From Pedobacter heparinus DSM 2366 (lineage in GTDB: Bacteria; Bacteroidota; Bacteroidia; Sphingobacteriales; Sphingobacteriaceae): a DNA stretch of 64,000 bases. The stretch is taken from the NCBI RefSeq assembly GCF_000023825.1, contig NC_013061.1, positions 2,170,001-2,234,000 of the forward strand, read 5' to 3'. Positions 17,866 through 25,638 of this stretch are shown in pieces. Below the pieces are notes generated by a model that ran no database searches, was not told the origin of the DNA, and saw only the letters and a program-made list of their open reading frames with translations. The position numbers and the translations under genes are program-made. Numbering within the stretch: the first letter of the stretch is position 1; every line of letters begins with the position of its first letter.

Positions 17866-18888
17866 TCAGAATAATCTTCCGGTTTGCCCGGGGAAATTTC
17901 TTTGCAGGTGTTTATAAGCTGCCTCAGTGGCTTCCCGGCCTCTTGAAGTGCGCATTAAAAAACCTTCCTGGATCAGGAAAGGCTCATAAACCTCTTCAAT
18001 GGTACCCTCATCTTCACCAACAGCGGTAGCTATGGTTTTTAAACCTACCGGACCACCTTTAAACTTGTCGATAATGGTGGTCAGTATTTTATTGTCCATT
18101 TCATCCAGTCCGTGTTCATCCACATTTAGTGCTTTTAAAGCATAACGGGCAATCTCTGTATCTATTTCTCCGGTACCTTTGATCTGCGCAAAATCTCTGG
18201 TACGCCTTAATAAAGCATTGGCAATACGTGGTGTTCCACGGCTCCTTCTGGCAATTTCGTAGGCCCCTTCATCTGTAATCGGGGTTTTCAGAATTTCTGA
18301 TGACCTCAGTACAATGGTGGTCAGTAGCTTGGCATCGTAGTAGGCCAGTCTGGAATTGATGCCAAACCTTGCCCTTAAGGGGGCAGTTAACAGGCCGGAG
18401 CGGGTAGTGGCACCAACCAGGGTAAAAGGGTTCAATGAGATTTGTACAGAGCGTGCATTCGGACCGCTCTCGAGCATAATGTCTATCTTAAAATCTTCCA
18501 TGGCCGAGTACAGGTACTCTTCAACCAGGGGGCTTAACCTGTGTATCTCATCAATAAAAAGGATATCGCCCTCATCCAGACCAGTCAGCAGCCCTGCCAG
18601 ATCCCCGGGTTTATCCAGAACCGGTCCGGAGGTCACCTTTATGCCCACGCCCATTTCATTGGCAATGATAAGGGAAAGTGTGGTTTTACCCAGTCCGGGG
18701 GGGCCATGTAACAAGACATGATCCAGCGGTTCGCCACGTAGCTTGGCCGCTTTCACAAAGATCTTCAGGTTTTCCATCACCTTTTCCTGTCCCGTAAAAT
18801 CATCAAAAGCCTGTGGGCGCAGTACTTTTTCAATATCGCGTTCTACAGGTGAAAGGCTTTCGGATGATGGATCAAGATTTTCGTTCAT
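17866..18888 (-). CDS. ruvB: Holliday junction branch-migration helicase RuvB
   Basis: 340 residues, full length. Walker [12 protein letters not shown], Walker [10 protein letters not shown], the sensor/arginine segment [18 protein letters not shown] and a winged-helix C-terminus ending around HLQRNFPGQ identify RuvB, the hexameric motor that drives branch migration with RuvA. A TATTTTTG box (18900-18893) lies 4 nt upstream of the ATG. ruvA and ruvC are not in the window. Confidence 0.97.
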   Translation of the reverse strand: MNENLDPSSESLSPVERDIEKVLRPQAFDDFTGQEKVMENLKIFVKAAKLRGEPLDHVLLHGPPGLGKTTLSLIIANEMGVGIKVTSGPVLDKPGDLAGLLTGLDEGDILFIDEIHRLSPLVEEYLYSAMEDFKIDIMLESGPNARSVQISLNPFTLVGATTRSGLLTAPLRARFGINSRLAYYDAKLLTTIVLRSSEILKTPITDEGAYEIARRSRGTPRIANALLRRTRDFAQIKGTGEIDTEIARYALKALNVDEHGLDEMDNKILTTIIDKFKGGPVGLKTIATAVGEDEGTIEEVYEPFLIQEGFLMRTSRGREATEAAYKHLQRNFPGQTGRLF

Positions 18889-18916
18889 TATTCAAAAATA
18901 CGCTTAAAAATTAGAA

Positions 18917-19816
18917 TTATAGCATTGGTTGGCTAAATTTGGCAGCTACAACTGCCTCTTTGGGCCCATTGGCATAATTGTAAAAACCTTCTCCAGACTT
19001 AATGCCTTTTTTGCCTGCCATCACCATATTTACCAGTAATGGGCATGGTGCATATTTCGGATTGCCAAAACCAGTGTGTAATACCTCTAAAATAGCCAGG
19101 CAAACATCAAGGCCAATGAAATCGGCCAGCTGCAAAGGGCCCATGGGGTGGGCCATGCCCAATTTCATTACCGTATCAATTTCTGCTACACCGGCCACAT
19201 TTTCGTAAAGCGTATAAATGGCCTCATTGATCATTGGCATCAGGATCCTGTTGGCTACAAAGCCCGGATAATCATTTACCTCAACCGGAACTTTAGCCAG
19301 TTTTCTGGAAAGCTCCATCACCGTTCCAGTGGTTTCATCACTGCTGGCATAACCCCTGATCACTTCTACAAGTTTCATTACCGGTACGGGGTTCATGAAA
19401 TGCATGCCGATCACTTTATCGCTACGGCCGGTAACCGAAGCAATATGCGTAATGGAAATGGAAGAAGTATTGCTGGCCAGAATGGCCTCTGGCTTGGCAA
19501 AAAAATCGAGGTCCTTAAATATTTTTAGCTTAAGCTCCAGGTTTTCGGTGGCCGCCTCTACAATCAGGTCGGCATTGGCCACACCCGTCTGCATTTCTGT
19601 AAAGGTAGTAATGTTGGCCAGTGTACCTGCCTTTTCCGCTGCTGTAAGCGTTCCCTTGCCCACCTGGCGGTCAAGGTTTTTACCAATAGTATCCATAGCC
19701 TTATTTAAGGCTTCCTGATGGATGTCAATAAGGTTTACCTGGTAACCGAACTGCGCAAAAGTATGCGCAATACCATTACCCATTGTGCCAGAGCCGATTA
19801 CTGCAATGTTTTTCAT
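18917..19816 (-). CDS. 3-hydroxyacyl-CoA (3-hydroxybutyryl-CoA) dehydrogenase
   Basis: 299 residues. An NAD-binding Rossmann motif GSGTMGNGIAHTFAQFG opens the protein; SNTSSISI and the catalytic HFMNPVPVMKLVEVI segment follow, then the helical C-terminal domain with FVANRILMPMINEA. The enzyme interconverts (S)-3-hydroxyacyl-CoA and 3-ketoacyl-CoA in fatty acid or butyrate-type metabolism. The single-domain length without an enoyl-CoA hydratase part favours the PaaH/HBD type. Confidence 0.92.
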   Translation of the reverse strand: MKNIAVIGSGTMGNGIAHTFAQFGYQVNLIDIHQEALNKAMDTIGKNLDRQVGKGTLTAAEKAGTLANITTFTEMQTGVANADLIVEAATENLELKLKIFKDLDFFAKPEAILASNTSSISITHIASVTGRSDKVIGMHFMNPVPVMKLVEVIRGYASSDETTGTVMELSRKLAKVPVEVNDYPGFVANRILMPMINEAIYTLYENVAGVAEIDTVMKLGMAHPMGPLQLADFIGLDVCLAILEVLHTGFGNPKYAPCPLLVNMVMAGKKGIKSGEGFYNYANGPKEAVVAAKFSQPML

Positions 19817-19849
19817 TTAGTTTATTTTTATGAGGTTAGTTTAACGTTT

Positions 19850-20503
19850 TTAAGGCGCTAATCTATTTATAATCCACGAACCATCCACTAAATCGTAAGC
19901 AATTCTGTCGTGCAGCCTGCTGGGACGGCCCTGCCAGAACTCGAGATGCGAAGGTTCTATGAGGTAGCCACCCCAGTGTAGCGGACGGGGAATTTCACGG
20001 CCCTCAAATTCTTTAGTCAGTGCGGCCACCTTTTGTTCAAGTGACTCCCTGTTGTCCAGTACCTTGCTTTGCGGCGAGGCCAGGGCACCGATCTGGCTGC
20101 CTGCAGGACGGGAATGGAAATAAGCGGCAGATGTTTCGGCATCAACTTTACTCACTACCCCCTCAATACGTACCTGACGTTCCAGTTCGGCCCAGAAAAA
20201 CACCAGTGCGGCCTGTGGGTTCTCTATCAGGTCCCTTCCTTTTTTACTCTCGTAATTGGTGTAAAAGACGAAACCATTTTCATCAAAGCCCTTTAGTAGT
20301 ACAATCCTTGCCGAAGGCTTGCCAAACCGGTCGGATGTGGCCAGGGTCATTACATTGGGTTCGTACAATTGTGCATCTACAGCAGCATTAAACCATTTTC
20401 CAAACTGCAGGATAGGGTCGCTCTCTACATCTTGTTCTGTAAGTTGTGCGGCGCGGTATTCCTGTCTTAAATCATGCAAATTATTTTTATTGTGGTCCAT
20501 CAT
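19850..20503 (-). CDS. pdxH: Pyridoxamine 5'-phosphate oxidase PdxH
   Basis: 217 residues. PdxH oxidises pyridoxine or pyridoxamine 5'-phosphate to PLP with FMN. Visible family segments are RIVLLKGFDENGFVFYTNYESKKG (FMN phosphate and substrate site), FFWAELERQVRIEG, RPAGSQIGALASPQS and the C-terminal LEFWQGRPSRLHDRI with the conserved Arg-Leu-His. Two ATGs are adjacent (20503 and 20500). A TATTTTTG box at 20512-20505 sits one base before the first ATG, so the second ATG may be nearer the real start. Confidence 0.94.
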   Translation of the reverse strand: MMDHNKNNLHDLRQEYRAAQLTEQDVESDPILQFGKWFNAAVDAQLYEPNVMTLATSDRFGKPSARIVLLKGFDENGFVFYTNYESKKGRDLIENPQAALVFFWAELERQVRIEGVVSKVDAETSAAYFHSRPAGSQIGALASPQSKVLDNRESLEQKVAALTKEFEGREIPRPLHWGGYLIEPSHLEFWQGRPSRLHDRIAYDLVDGSWIINRLAP

Positions 20504-20550
20504 ACAAAAATAGGTTTTAGTTTATTCAATTTTATCCCTAAATTTCCAAA

Positions 20551-21114
20551 ATGATAAGCAGGTTACAACCTTCATTGGGACGATTGTTAATTTCAGAACC
20601 ATTTTTAATGGATCCTAATTTTAAGCGTGCCGTAATTTTAATTACGGACCATCAGGAGGAAGGTACAGTTGGCTTTATCCTGAACCAATGCAGTACCCTG
20701 CTGCTTAAAGATGTGATCCCTGAACTCGCGGAAGCCAATTTTCCGGTATATTTTGGCGGACCGGTAGAAACCGATACCATCCATTTTGTACACCGTTGTT
20801 ACGATAAGATAGGGGATGGGCAGGAAATTGCGAAGGGGATTTACTGGGGCGGTAATTTTGAAACGCTCAAAGCACTCATCAACAGCAAGCATATTCATGA
20901 AGATGAGATCAAGTTTTTTATCGGCTATTCGGGCTGGGGAAAGGAACAATTAAAAAAGGAGATGAAAGAGAATACCTGGATCGTATCAGATGCTTTTCAT
21001 CCGGATGTGGTTTTCTCCGGCAATGAAGAAAACCTATGGCGCGAGGTAATCATTAACCTGGGGCCAAAATATGCCCATGTCAGCAATTTCCCCCAGGATC
21101 CCAGTCTGAATTGA
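20551..21114 (+). CDS. YqgE/AlgH family protein
   Basis: 187 residues. The start GRLLISEPFLMDPNFKRAV, then TVGFILNQ, YFGGPVE and GYSGWGKEQL are the conserved blocks of the UPF0301 (YqgE/AlgH) family, small cytosolic proteins of unknown molecular function. It is divergent from pdxH with a 47-bp spacer and convergent with purE. Confidence 0.92.
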   Translation: MISRLQPSLGRLLISEPFLMDPNFKRAVILITDHQEEGTVGFILNQCSTLLLKDVIPELAEANFPVYFGGPVETDTIHFVHRCYDKIGDGQEIAKGIYWGGNFETLKALINSKHIHEDEIKFFIGYSGWGKEQLKKEMKENTWIVSDAFHPDVVFSGNEENLWREVIINLGPKYAHVSNFPQDPSLN

Positions 21115-21123
21115 TTTTAATGT

Positions 21124-21621
21124 CTAGCCTTCCAGTTCAGCTGCGCTTTCTTCAACCTTTTTTCGCAGTTCATCTTTATAGGCCTGCATTTTAAGCCCAA
21201 GTGAGTCATCTGCCGTAGCCAGGATCTGTACAGCCAGTAAGCCTGCATTTTTTGCTGCATTTAAAGCTACAGTGGCTACAGGAATGCCATTTGGCATTTG
21301 TAAAATAGAAAGGATGGAATCCCATCCATCGATAGAATTTGAAGATTTTACGGGTACCCCAATAACCGGTAAAGTGGTGATGGAAGCTACCATGCCAGGT
21401 AAATGGGCTGCGCCGCCGGCCCCGGCTATAATTACTTTTAAGCCTCTTGAAGCTGCATTTTTGGCATATTCAAACATCCTTTCCGGAGTGCGGTGTGCCG
21501 ATACCACAGTCATTTCAAATTCAACCCCAAATTCCTTGAAAATATCGGCTGCATCCTGCATGATGTGAAGATCCGATTTGCTGCCCATGATAATGCCAGC
21601 TTTTACGCGCTCTGTGCTCAT
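21124..21621 (-). CDS. purE: N5-carboxyaminoimidazole ribonucleotide mutase PurE
   Basis: 165 residues, usual length for class I Pur[22 protein letters not shown] and [14 protein letters not shown] form the nucleotide site; the His of SAHRTPE is the catalytic one. It converts N5-CAIR, made by PurK, to CAIR in de novo purine synthesis. The purK stop abuts its start, so the two are translationally coupled. Confidence 0.97.
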   Translation of the reverse strand: MSTERVKAGIIMGSKSDLHIMQDAADIFKEFGVEFEMTVVSAHRTPERMFEYAKNAASRGLKVIIAGAGGAAHLPGMVASITTLPVIGVPVKSSNSIDGWDSILSILQMPNGIPVATVALNAAKNAGLLAVQILATADDSLGLKMQAYKDELRKKVEESAAELEG

Positions 21622-22761
21622 TTATGAAATAACTTTTAATGTATTTTTAATATAATTTGCTTTCTGTACTGCACTTTCCCGGTTTTGGTCTACCACCGTA
21701 ACATGGCCCATTTTGCGGAAAGGTTTGGTGTATTTTTTACCGTAAAGATGGATATATACCCCATCAATGGCCATGGTTTTTTCCAATCCCTGATATTTGG
21801 CTACCCCATTATGGTTTTTCTCGCCCAGCAGATTAATCATCACTGCATTGCTGATGCTGCGTGTATCGCCCAATGGCAGGTTAAAAATTGCCCTTAAATG
21901 CTGGTCAAACTGAGAAACATAATTGCCCTCAATGGTTTGATGTCCGCTATTGTGTGGTCTTGGTGCCAGCTCATTGACCAGCAGCTCCCCATTCCTGGTC
22001 ACAAACATTTCTACGGCCAGTAAGCCGGTGATGTTAAGGGAGGAAGCGATGTTTTTGGCAATTACCTCGGCCTTGTTCTGAAGCGCTTCAGGATAAGTAG
22101 AAGGAGAGATCAGGAACTCGACCAGATTGGCCTCGGCATTGAATTCCATTTCTACCATCGGAAAAGTTTTCATGTCCCCATTAGCGTTTCTGGCCACAAT
22201 AACGGCAATCTCTTTTTCAAAGTCTATCATTTCCTCAATCAGGCAGGGCGCATCAAAGGCCTGCTCAATATCAGCTGCATGGTTTATTTTCATCACGCCT
22301 TTACCGTCGTAGCCATCCCGGCGCTGTTTAAGTATATAAGGAAACGCAAACCTGCTGTGGCGCATCTCTTCTCTGGTATTTACCAGCTGAAAAGGTGCTG
22401 TTGGGATGTTGTTTTCTTTAAAAAACTGTTTTTGAACACCCTTGTCCTGGATCAGGCGGATTACCCGGGATTGCGGGAAAACCTGTTTTCCTTCCTTTTC
22501 CAGTTGTTCCAATGCTTCAATATTTACCTTTTCTATTTCTATGGTAATGATATCTGCTTTTTTGCCGAAGTTGTAAACGGTGTCAAAATCGGTAATAGAG
22601 CCACATTCAAAGTAATTTGCAAGATGTTTACAGGGAGCATCGGTATCCGGATCTAAAACCAGGGTCGTAAGGTTATAATTGATGGCTTCCTGGATCAGCA
22701 TTCTGCCGAGTTGTCCGCCGCCCAATATTCCCAATTTCAGATCACTTATTTGTTTTGCCAT
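21622..22761 (-). CDS. purK: 5-(carboxyamino)imidazole ribonucleotide synthase PurK
   Basis: 379 residues. ATP-grasp enzyme that carboxylates AIR with bicarbonate and ATP. The N-terminal GILGGGQLGRML, the ATP-grasp segment YILKQRRDGYDGKGV, the acidic ELAPRPHNSGHQTIEG metal/substrate block and length are diagnostic. First gene of the purKE unit; divergent from the flavoprotein gene with the two starts about 57 bp apart. Confidence 0.97.
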   Translation of the reverse strand: MAKQISDLKLGILGGGQLGRMLIQEAINYNLTTLVLDPDTDAPCKHLANYFECGSITDFDTVYNFGKKADIITIEIEKVNIEALEQLEKEGKQVFPQSRVIRLIQDKGVQKQFFKENNIPTAPFQLVNTREEMRHSRFAFPYILKQRRDGYDGKGVMKINHAADIEQAFDAPCLIEEMIDFEKEIAVIVARNANGDMKTFPMVEMEFNAEANLVEFLISPSTYPEALQNKAEVIAKNIASSLNITGLLAVEMFVTRNGELLVNELAPRPHNSGHQTIEGNYVSQFDQHLRAIFNLPLGDTRSISNAVMINLLGEKNHNGVAKYQGLEKTMAIDGVYIHLYGKKYTKPFRKMGHVTVVDQNRESAVQKANYIKNTLKVIS

Positions 22762-22817
22762 ATCTATATGAAAAAGTTATGCTTATTTTGCACAAAAATA
22801 ACAATATAAACGGATTG

Positions 22818-24008
22818 ATGGATGCAGATGCTATAATTATTGGTGCCGGAGCCTGTGGTTTGATGTGTGCGGTACAGGCAGGGTACCTTGGCAAGCGGGT
22901 CATCCTGCTGGAAAAGAATGCGAAGCCTGGTGCCAAGATCTTGATCTCAGGTGGCGGAAGGTGTAATTATACCAATCTGTTTGCTACAGACGAGCAGTTT
23001 ATTTCTGGAAACAGACATTTTATTAAATCGGCTTTTACACAGTGGACAGTTGAGGATACCATCAGTTTTTTTGAGACTTATGGCATCAATGGAAAAGAGA
23101 AGACCCTTGGGCAGCTGTTTCCGGAAAGTAACAATGCTGCAGCCATTGTAGCCGTTTTTACTGCGCTTTGCGAGGATTTTGGACAGGAGCTGATTTGTGA
23201 TACAGTGGTTACTGATATAAAAATATTGGAGGCTGGTTTTGCTGTAAACTATGCCAAAGGGACAAAAAGCCATGTGGTTAAAGCCCCAAAACTGGTGATG
23301 GCTACAGGTGGATTGCCCATCCCAAAAATGGGGGCTACCGATTTTGCCCTGCGCTTTGCCCGGAAACAGGGATTGAAAATTGTGGAAACGGCGCCTGCGC
23401 TGGTACCGCTTACCATAACCGGGAAAGATGAGGACTGGTACGCACAGCTGTCCGGAAACAGTGTTTATTGTAAGGTGAGCAACGAGCGCATCGCGTTTGA
23501 AGAAAATATCCTGTTTACACACTGGGGGTTAAGCGGCCCTGCAATTTTGCAGATTTCATCCTACTGGAAAAGAGGAGAGGTGTTCAACATTGATTTATTG
23601 CCCGGACAAAATATTACTGCTTTGATAGAAACAGAGCGAAAGCAGAATGGTAAAGCGCTCCTGTCTTCCTTGTTTAACCGCTATTATGCCAGGAAATTTA
23701 CCGAGGCCATGGCCAAATATTTGCCAATTGATAAGCAGGTTGCTTCCTTAACCAAAGCAGAAATGGAACAGATTGAACAGACCATCCACTGGTTTAAAGT
23801 GAAACCTGCCGGTGACAAGGGCTATGATAAGGCTGAAGTAATGCGCGGTGGTATAGACACGGATGAGCTCTCGTCCAAAACCCTGGAATGTAAAAAAATA
23901 CCTGGCCTGTATTTTGGTGGAGAGTGTGTAGATGTAACCGGCTGGCTGGGCGGTTATAATTTTCAATGGGCCTGGGCCAGTGGTTTCGTCATTGCCCAGC
24001 AGCTTTAA
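22818..24008 (+). CDS. NAD(P)/FAD-dependent oxidoreductase of the BaiN/HI0933 family
   Basis: About 396 residues from ATG 22818. I prefer this start because the FAD-binding motif (DADAIIIGAGACGLMCA) begins three residues in, as in the family; upstream in-frame starts at 22779 and a TTG at 22755 would add an unconserved tail and overlap purK. GGGRCNYTN and the C-terminal GGECVDVTGWLGGYNFQWAW segment are hallmarks of the flavoprotein family that includes YhiN and BaiN. The physiological substrate is unknown. Confidence 0.9.
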   Translation: MDADAIIIGAGACGLMCAVQAGYLGKRVILLEKNAKPGAKILISGGGRCNYTNLFATDEQFISGNRHFIKSAFTQWTVEDTISFFETYGINGKEKTLGQLFPESNNAAAIVAVFTALCEDFGQELICDTVVTDIKILEAGFAVNYAKGTKSHVVKAPKLVMATGGLPIPKMGATDFALRFARKQGLKIVETAPALVPLTITGKDEDWYAQLSGNSVYCKVSNERIAFEENILFTHWGLSGPAILQISSYWKRGEVFNIDLLPGQNITALIETERKQNGKALLSSLFNRYYARKFTEAMAKYLPIDKQVASLTKAEMEQIEQTIHWFKVKPAGDKGYDKAEVMRGGIDTDELSSKTLECKKIPGLYFGGECVDVTGWLGGYNFQWAWASGFVIAQQL

Positions 24009-24154
24009 TTTTTTTTGAAAATTTCAATTTCTTGTAGAGAAATTAAAATGTCTTTTAGAGTAATTAATCTAGCTCTTGATTGGGTATTGTTTATTTATGA
24101 TTAATAATAAACAGGAAAACAAAAGGGAAATAATAAGAAATTAACAGGAATTTG

Positions 24155-24206
24155 TCCCTGTTAAGTCCCTGTTCTCTCCCTGTTATTTCCCTGTTGAATC
24201 CCTGTT
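24155..24206. repeat. Five TCCCTGTT direct repeats at 11-bp period
   Basis: Perfect octamers start at 24155, 24166, 24177, 24188 and 24199, each separated by three variable bases (AAG, CTC, ATT, GAA in order). The 11-bp step is constant. The first copy also pairs with an upstream TTAACAGG. Confidence 0.9.
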
Positions 24207-24238
24207 GATAATCAAGTTGTTCCAATTCTCTTATTAAG

Positions 24239-24262
24239 AAAACTGCGGGGAGCCCAGTTTTT
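24239..24262 (+). terminator. Terminator-like hairpin
   Basis: AAAACTG-(C)-GGG pairs with CCCAGTTTT around loop GAG, with one bulged C, and ends in a short T-run. It lies 230 bp after the flavoprotein stop, downstream of the 11-bp repeats. Confidence 0.5.
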
Positions 24263-24383
24263 CTGCTTCAGGTACAGCTAAATCCATCAAAAATACAGCC
24301 ATTTACAGTATGAATTTTTATTAAAAGTACTGTAGCGAAATTGCAGGTTTATACGTATAAAGGTTAAACCAAACTATAAACAG

Positions 24384-25625
24384 ATGAAAAAAAACTACAA
24401 ATTACGCTTAGTTGTTGCAGTTTTAATGTGCGTGGCTACATCCTGCAAAAAGGGCAACAAAACGCCAGACACCGGAAAAGATTTAATATTGACCGAAAGA
24501 GAGCAGCAAAAGGCAGAAGCCGATAATGCCTTTACCTTAAAGCTGTTTAAGGAAATTATAGCCAAACCTTTGGCGGGTAAAAACCTTATGTTGTCGCCTT
24601 TAAGTGTAAGTATAGCATTGGGGATGACCAGTAACGGAAGCAGCGGCACAACTTTGGAAGCCATAAGAAATACCATGGAATTTAAGGATTTTACTGAAGC
24701 TGAAATAAACAGCTATTACCATAAAATAGCAACAGAATTACCCCAGTTAGATCCTAAGGCTTCATTAAAAATTGCCAATTCCATCTGGTACAGAAATACA
24801 TTTACCACATTGCCTGCTTTTCTTAATGTGAACAGGGACAATTACAATGCTGCAGTTGAGGGCCTGGACTTTGCCAATCCTGCTGCAAAAGACAAAATTA
24901 ACAATTGGGTAAATAACAGCACAAATGGAAAAATCCCAACTATAATTGATGCAATTGGCAGCGATATGGTCATGTACCTGATCAATGCCGTTTATTTTAA
25001 AAGCGACTGGAAGTATAAATTCGATAAGGATAAAACTGCAAAATCGGATTTTAACCTGGACGCCAATAATAAGGTACAAACAGATTTTATGGTTGCAAAG
25101 GCAACTGTTAATCACTTACGCTCAGAGGAGGCCTACATTTATGAACTTCCGTATGGGAACGAAAAATACAGCATGGTCATTGCATTACCTGCTACCAATA
25201 CCAATATTGCTGAATTTGTCGCCTCAGTTAGTCCGGCAAAATGGAAAGGGTGGATGGCAGGCCTGCAGAAAACCGGTGTTGAAATTAAAATGCCCAGGTT
25301 TAAATTTAGCTACAGCAGCATATTAAACGATCAGCTAACCAATCTGGGTATGGGAATTGCCTTTGGTAAAACCGGGGCAGCAGATTTCAGCAGAATGAGT
25401 GCTGCAGGTTTACAAATAAATGAGGTGAAGCATAAAACCTTTGTTGAAGTAAATGAAAGCGGTACAGAAGCTGCCGCTGTAACCTCTGTTGGGATGGAGC
25501 TTACTTCTGTACAAGAGCCGGCCCCGGTTCTTATTAACCGCCCTTTTGTATTTGTGATCCGCGAGATGAAAACCGGGCTGATTTTATTTACCGGTATCGT
25601 AAATAACCCCTTATTGGATAATTAA
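24384..25625 (+). CDS. Serpin, lipoprotein-anchored
   Basis: 413 residues. A lipoprotein signal with Cys at about residue 21 (ATSCKKG) precedes a full serpin fold: LMLSPLSVSIALGM, YLINAVYFKSDWKYKFD, the hinge ESGTEAAAVT and the C-terminal NRPFVFVIREMKTGLILFTGIV. The small-residue hinge (GTEAAA) is that of inhibitory serpins, which trap serine or cysteine proteases by loop insertion. Counting from the hinge puts P1 at Thr, counting back from NRPF puts it two residues later at Val, so the reactive loop is slightly longer than alpha-1-antitrypsin's and P1 lies in Thr-Ser-Val. Target protease unknown. Confidence 0.93.
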   Translation: MKKNYKLRLVVAVLMCVATSCKKGNKTPDTGKDLILTEREQQKAEADNAFTLKLFKEIIAKPLAGKNLMLSPLSVSIALGMTSNGSSGTTLEAIRNTMEFKDFTEAEINSYYHKIATELPQLDPKASLKIANSIWYRNTFTTLPAFLNVNRDNYNAAVEGLDFANPAAKDKINNWVNNSTNGKIPTIIDAIGSDMVMYLINAVYFKSDWKYKFDKDKTAKSDFNLDANNKVQTDFMVAKATVNHLRSEEAYIYELPYGNEKYSMVIALPATNTNIAEFVASVSPAKWKGWMAGLQKTGVEIKMPRFKFSYSSILNDQLTNLGMGIAFGKTGAADFSRMSAAGLQINEVKHKTFVEVNESGTEAAAVTSVGMELTSVQEPAPVLINRPFVFVIREMKTGLILFTGIVNNPLLDN

Positions 25626-25638
25626 GGCTTACCCGATT

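Larger units (their letters stand above)
24009..24383. other. Non-coding gap of 375 bp with repeats and hairpins
   Basis: AT-rich spacer. It contains five TCCCTGTT octamers at an exact 11-bp period (24155-24206), an 8-bp dyad TTAACAGG/CCTGTTAA (24141-24148 and 24157-24164), a terminator-like hairpin (24239-24262), the spaced dyad TACAGTA-N17-TACTGTA (24304-24334) and the palindrome TATACGTATA (24350-24359) just ahead of the serpin gene. I see no open frame worth calling. Confidence 0.7.

Noticed and set aside
22755..22817. Extended N-terminus of the BaiN-type protein from a TTG
   Set aside because: Overlaps purK's start and adds 21 residues before a conserved FAD motif; ATG 22818 fits the family.
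22947..23522. 191-residue open frame on the minus strand
   Set aside because: Antisense to the well-supported BaiN-type flavoprotein gene, no recognisable domain.
24155..24206. CRISPR array
   Set aside because: Unit of 8 bp with 3-bp spacers is far too short, and no cas genes occur in the window.
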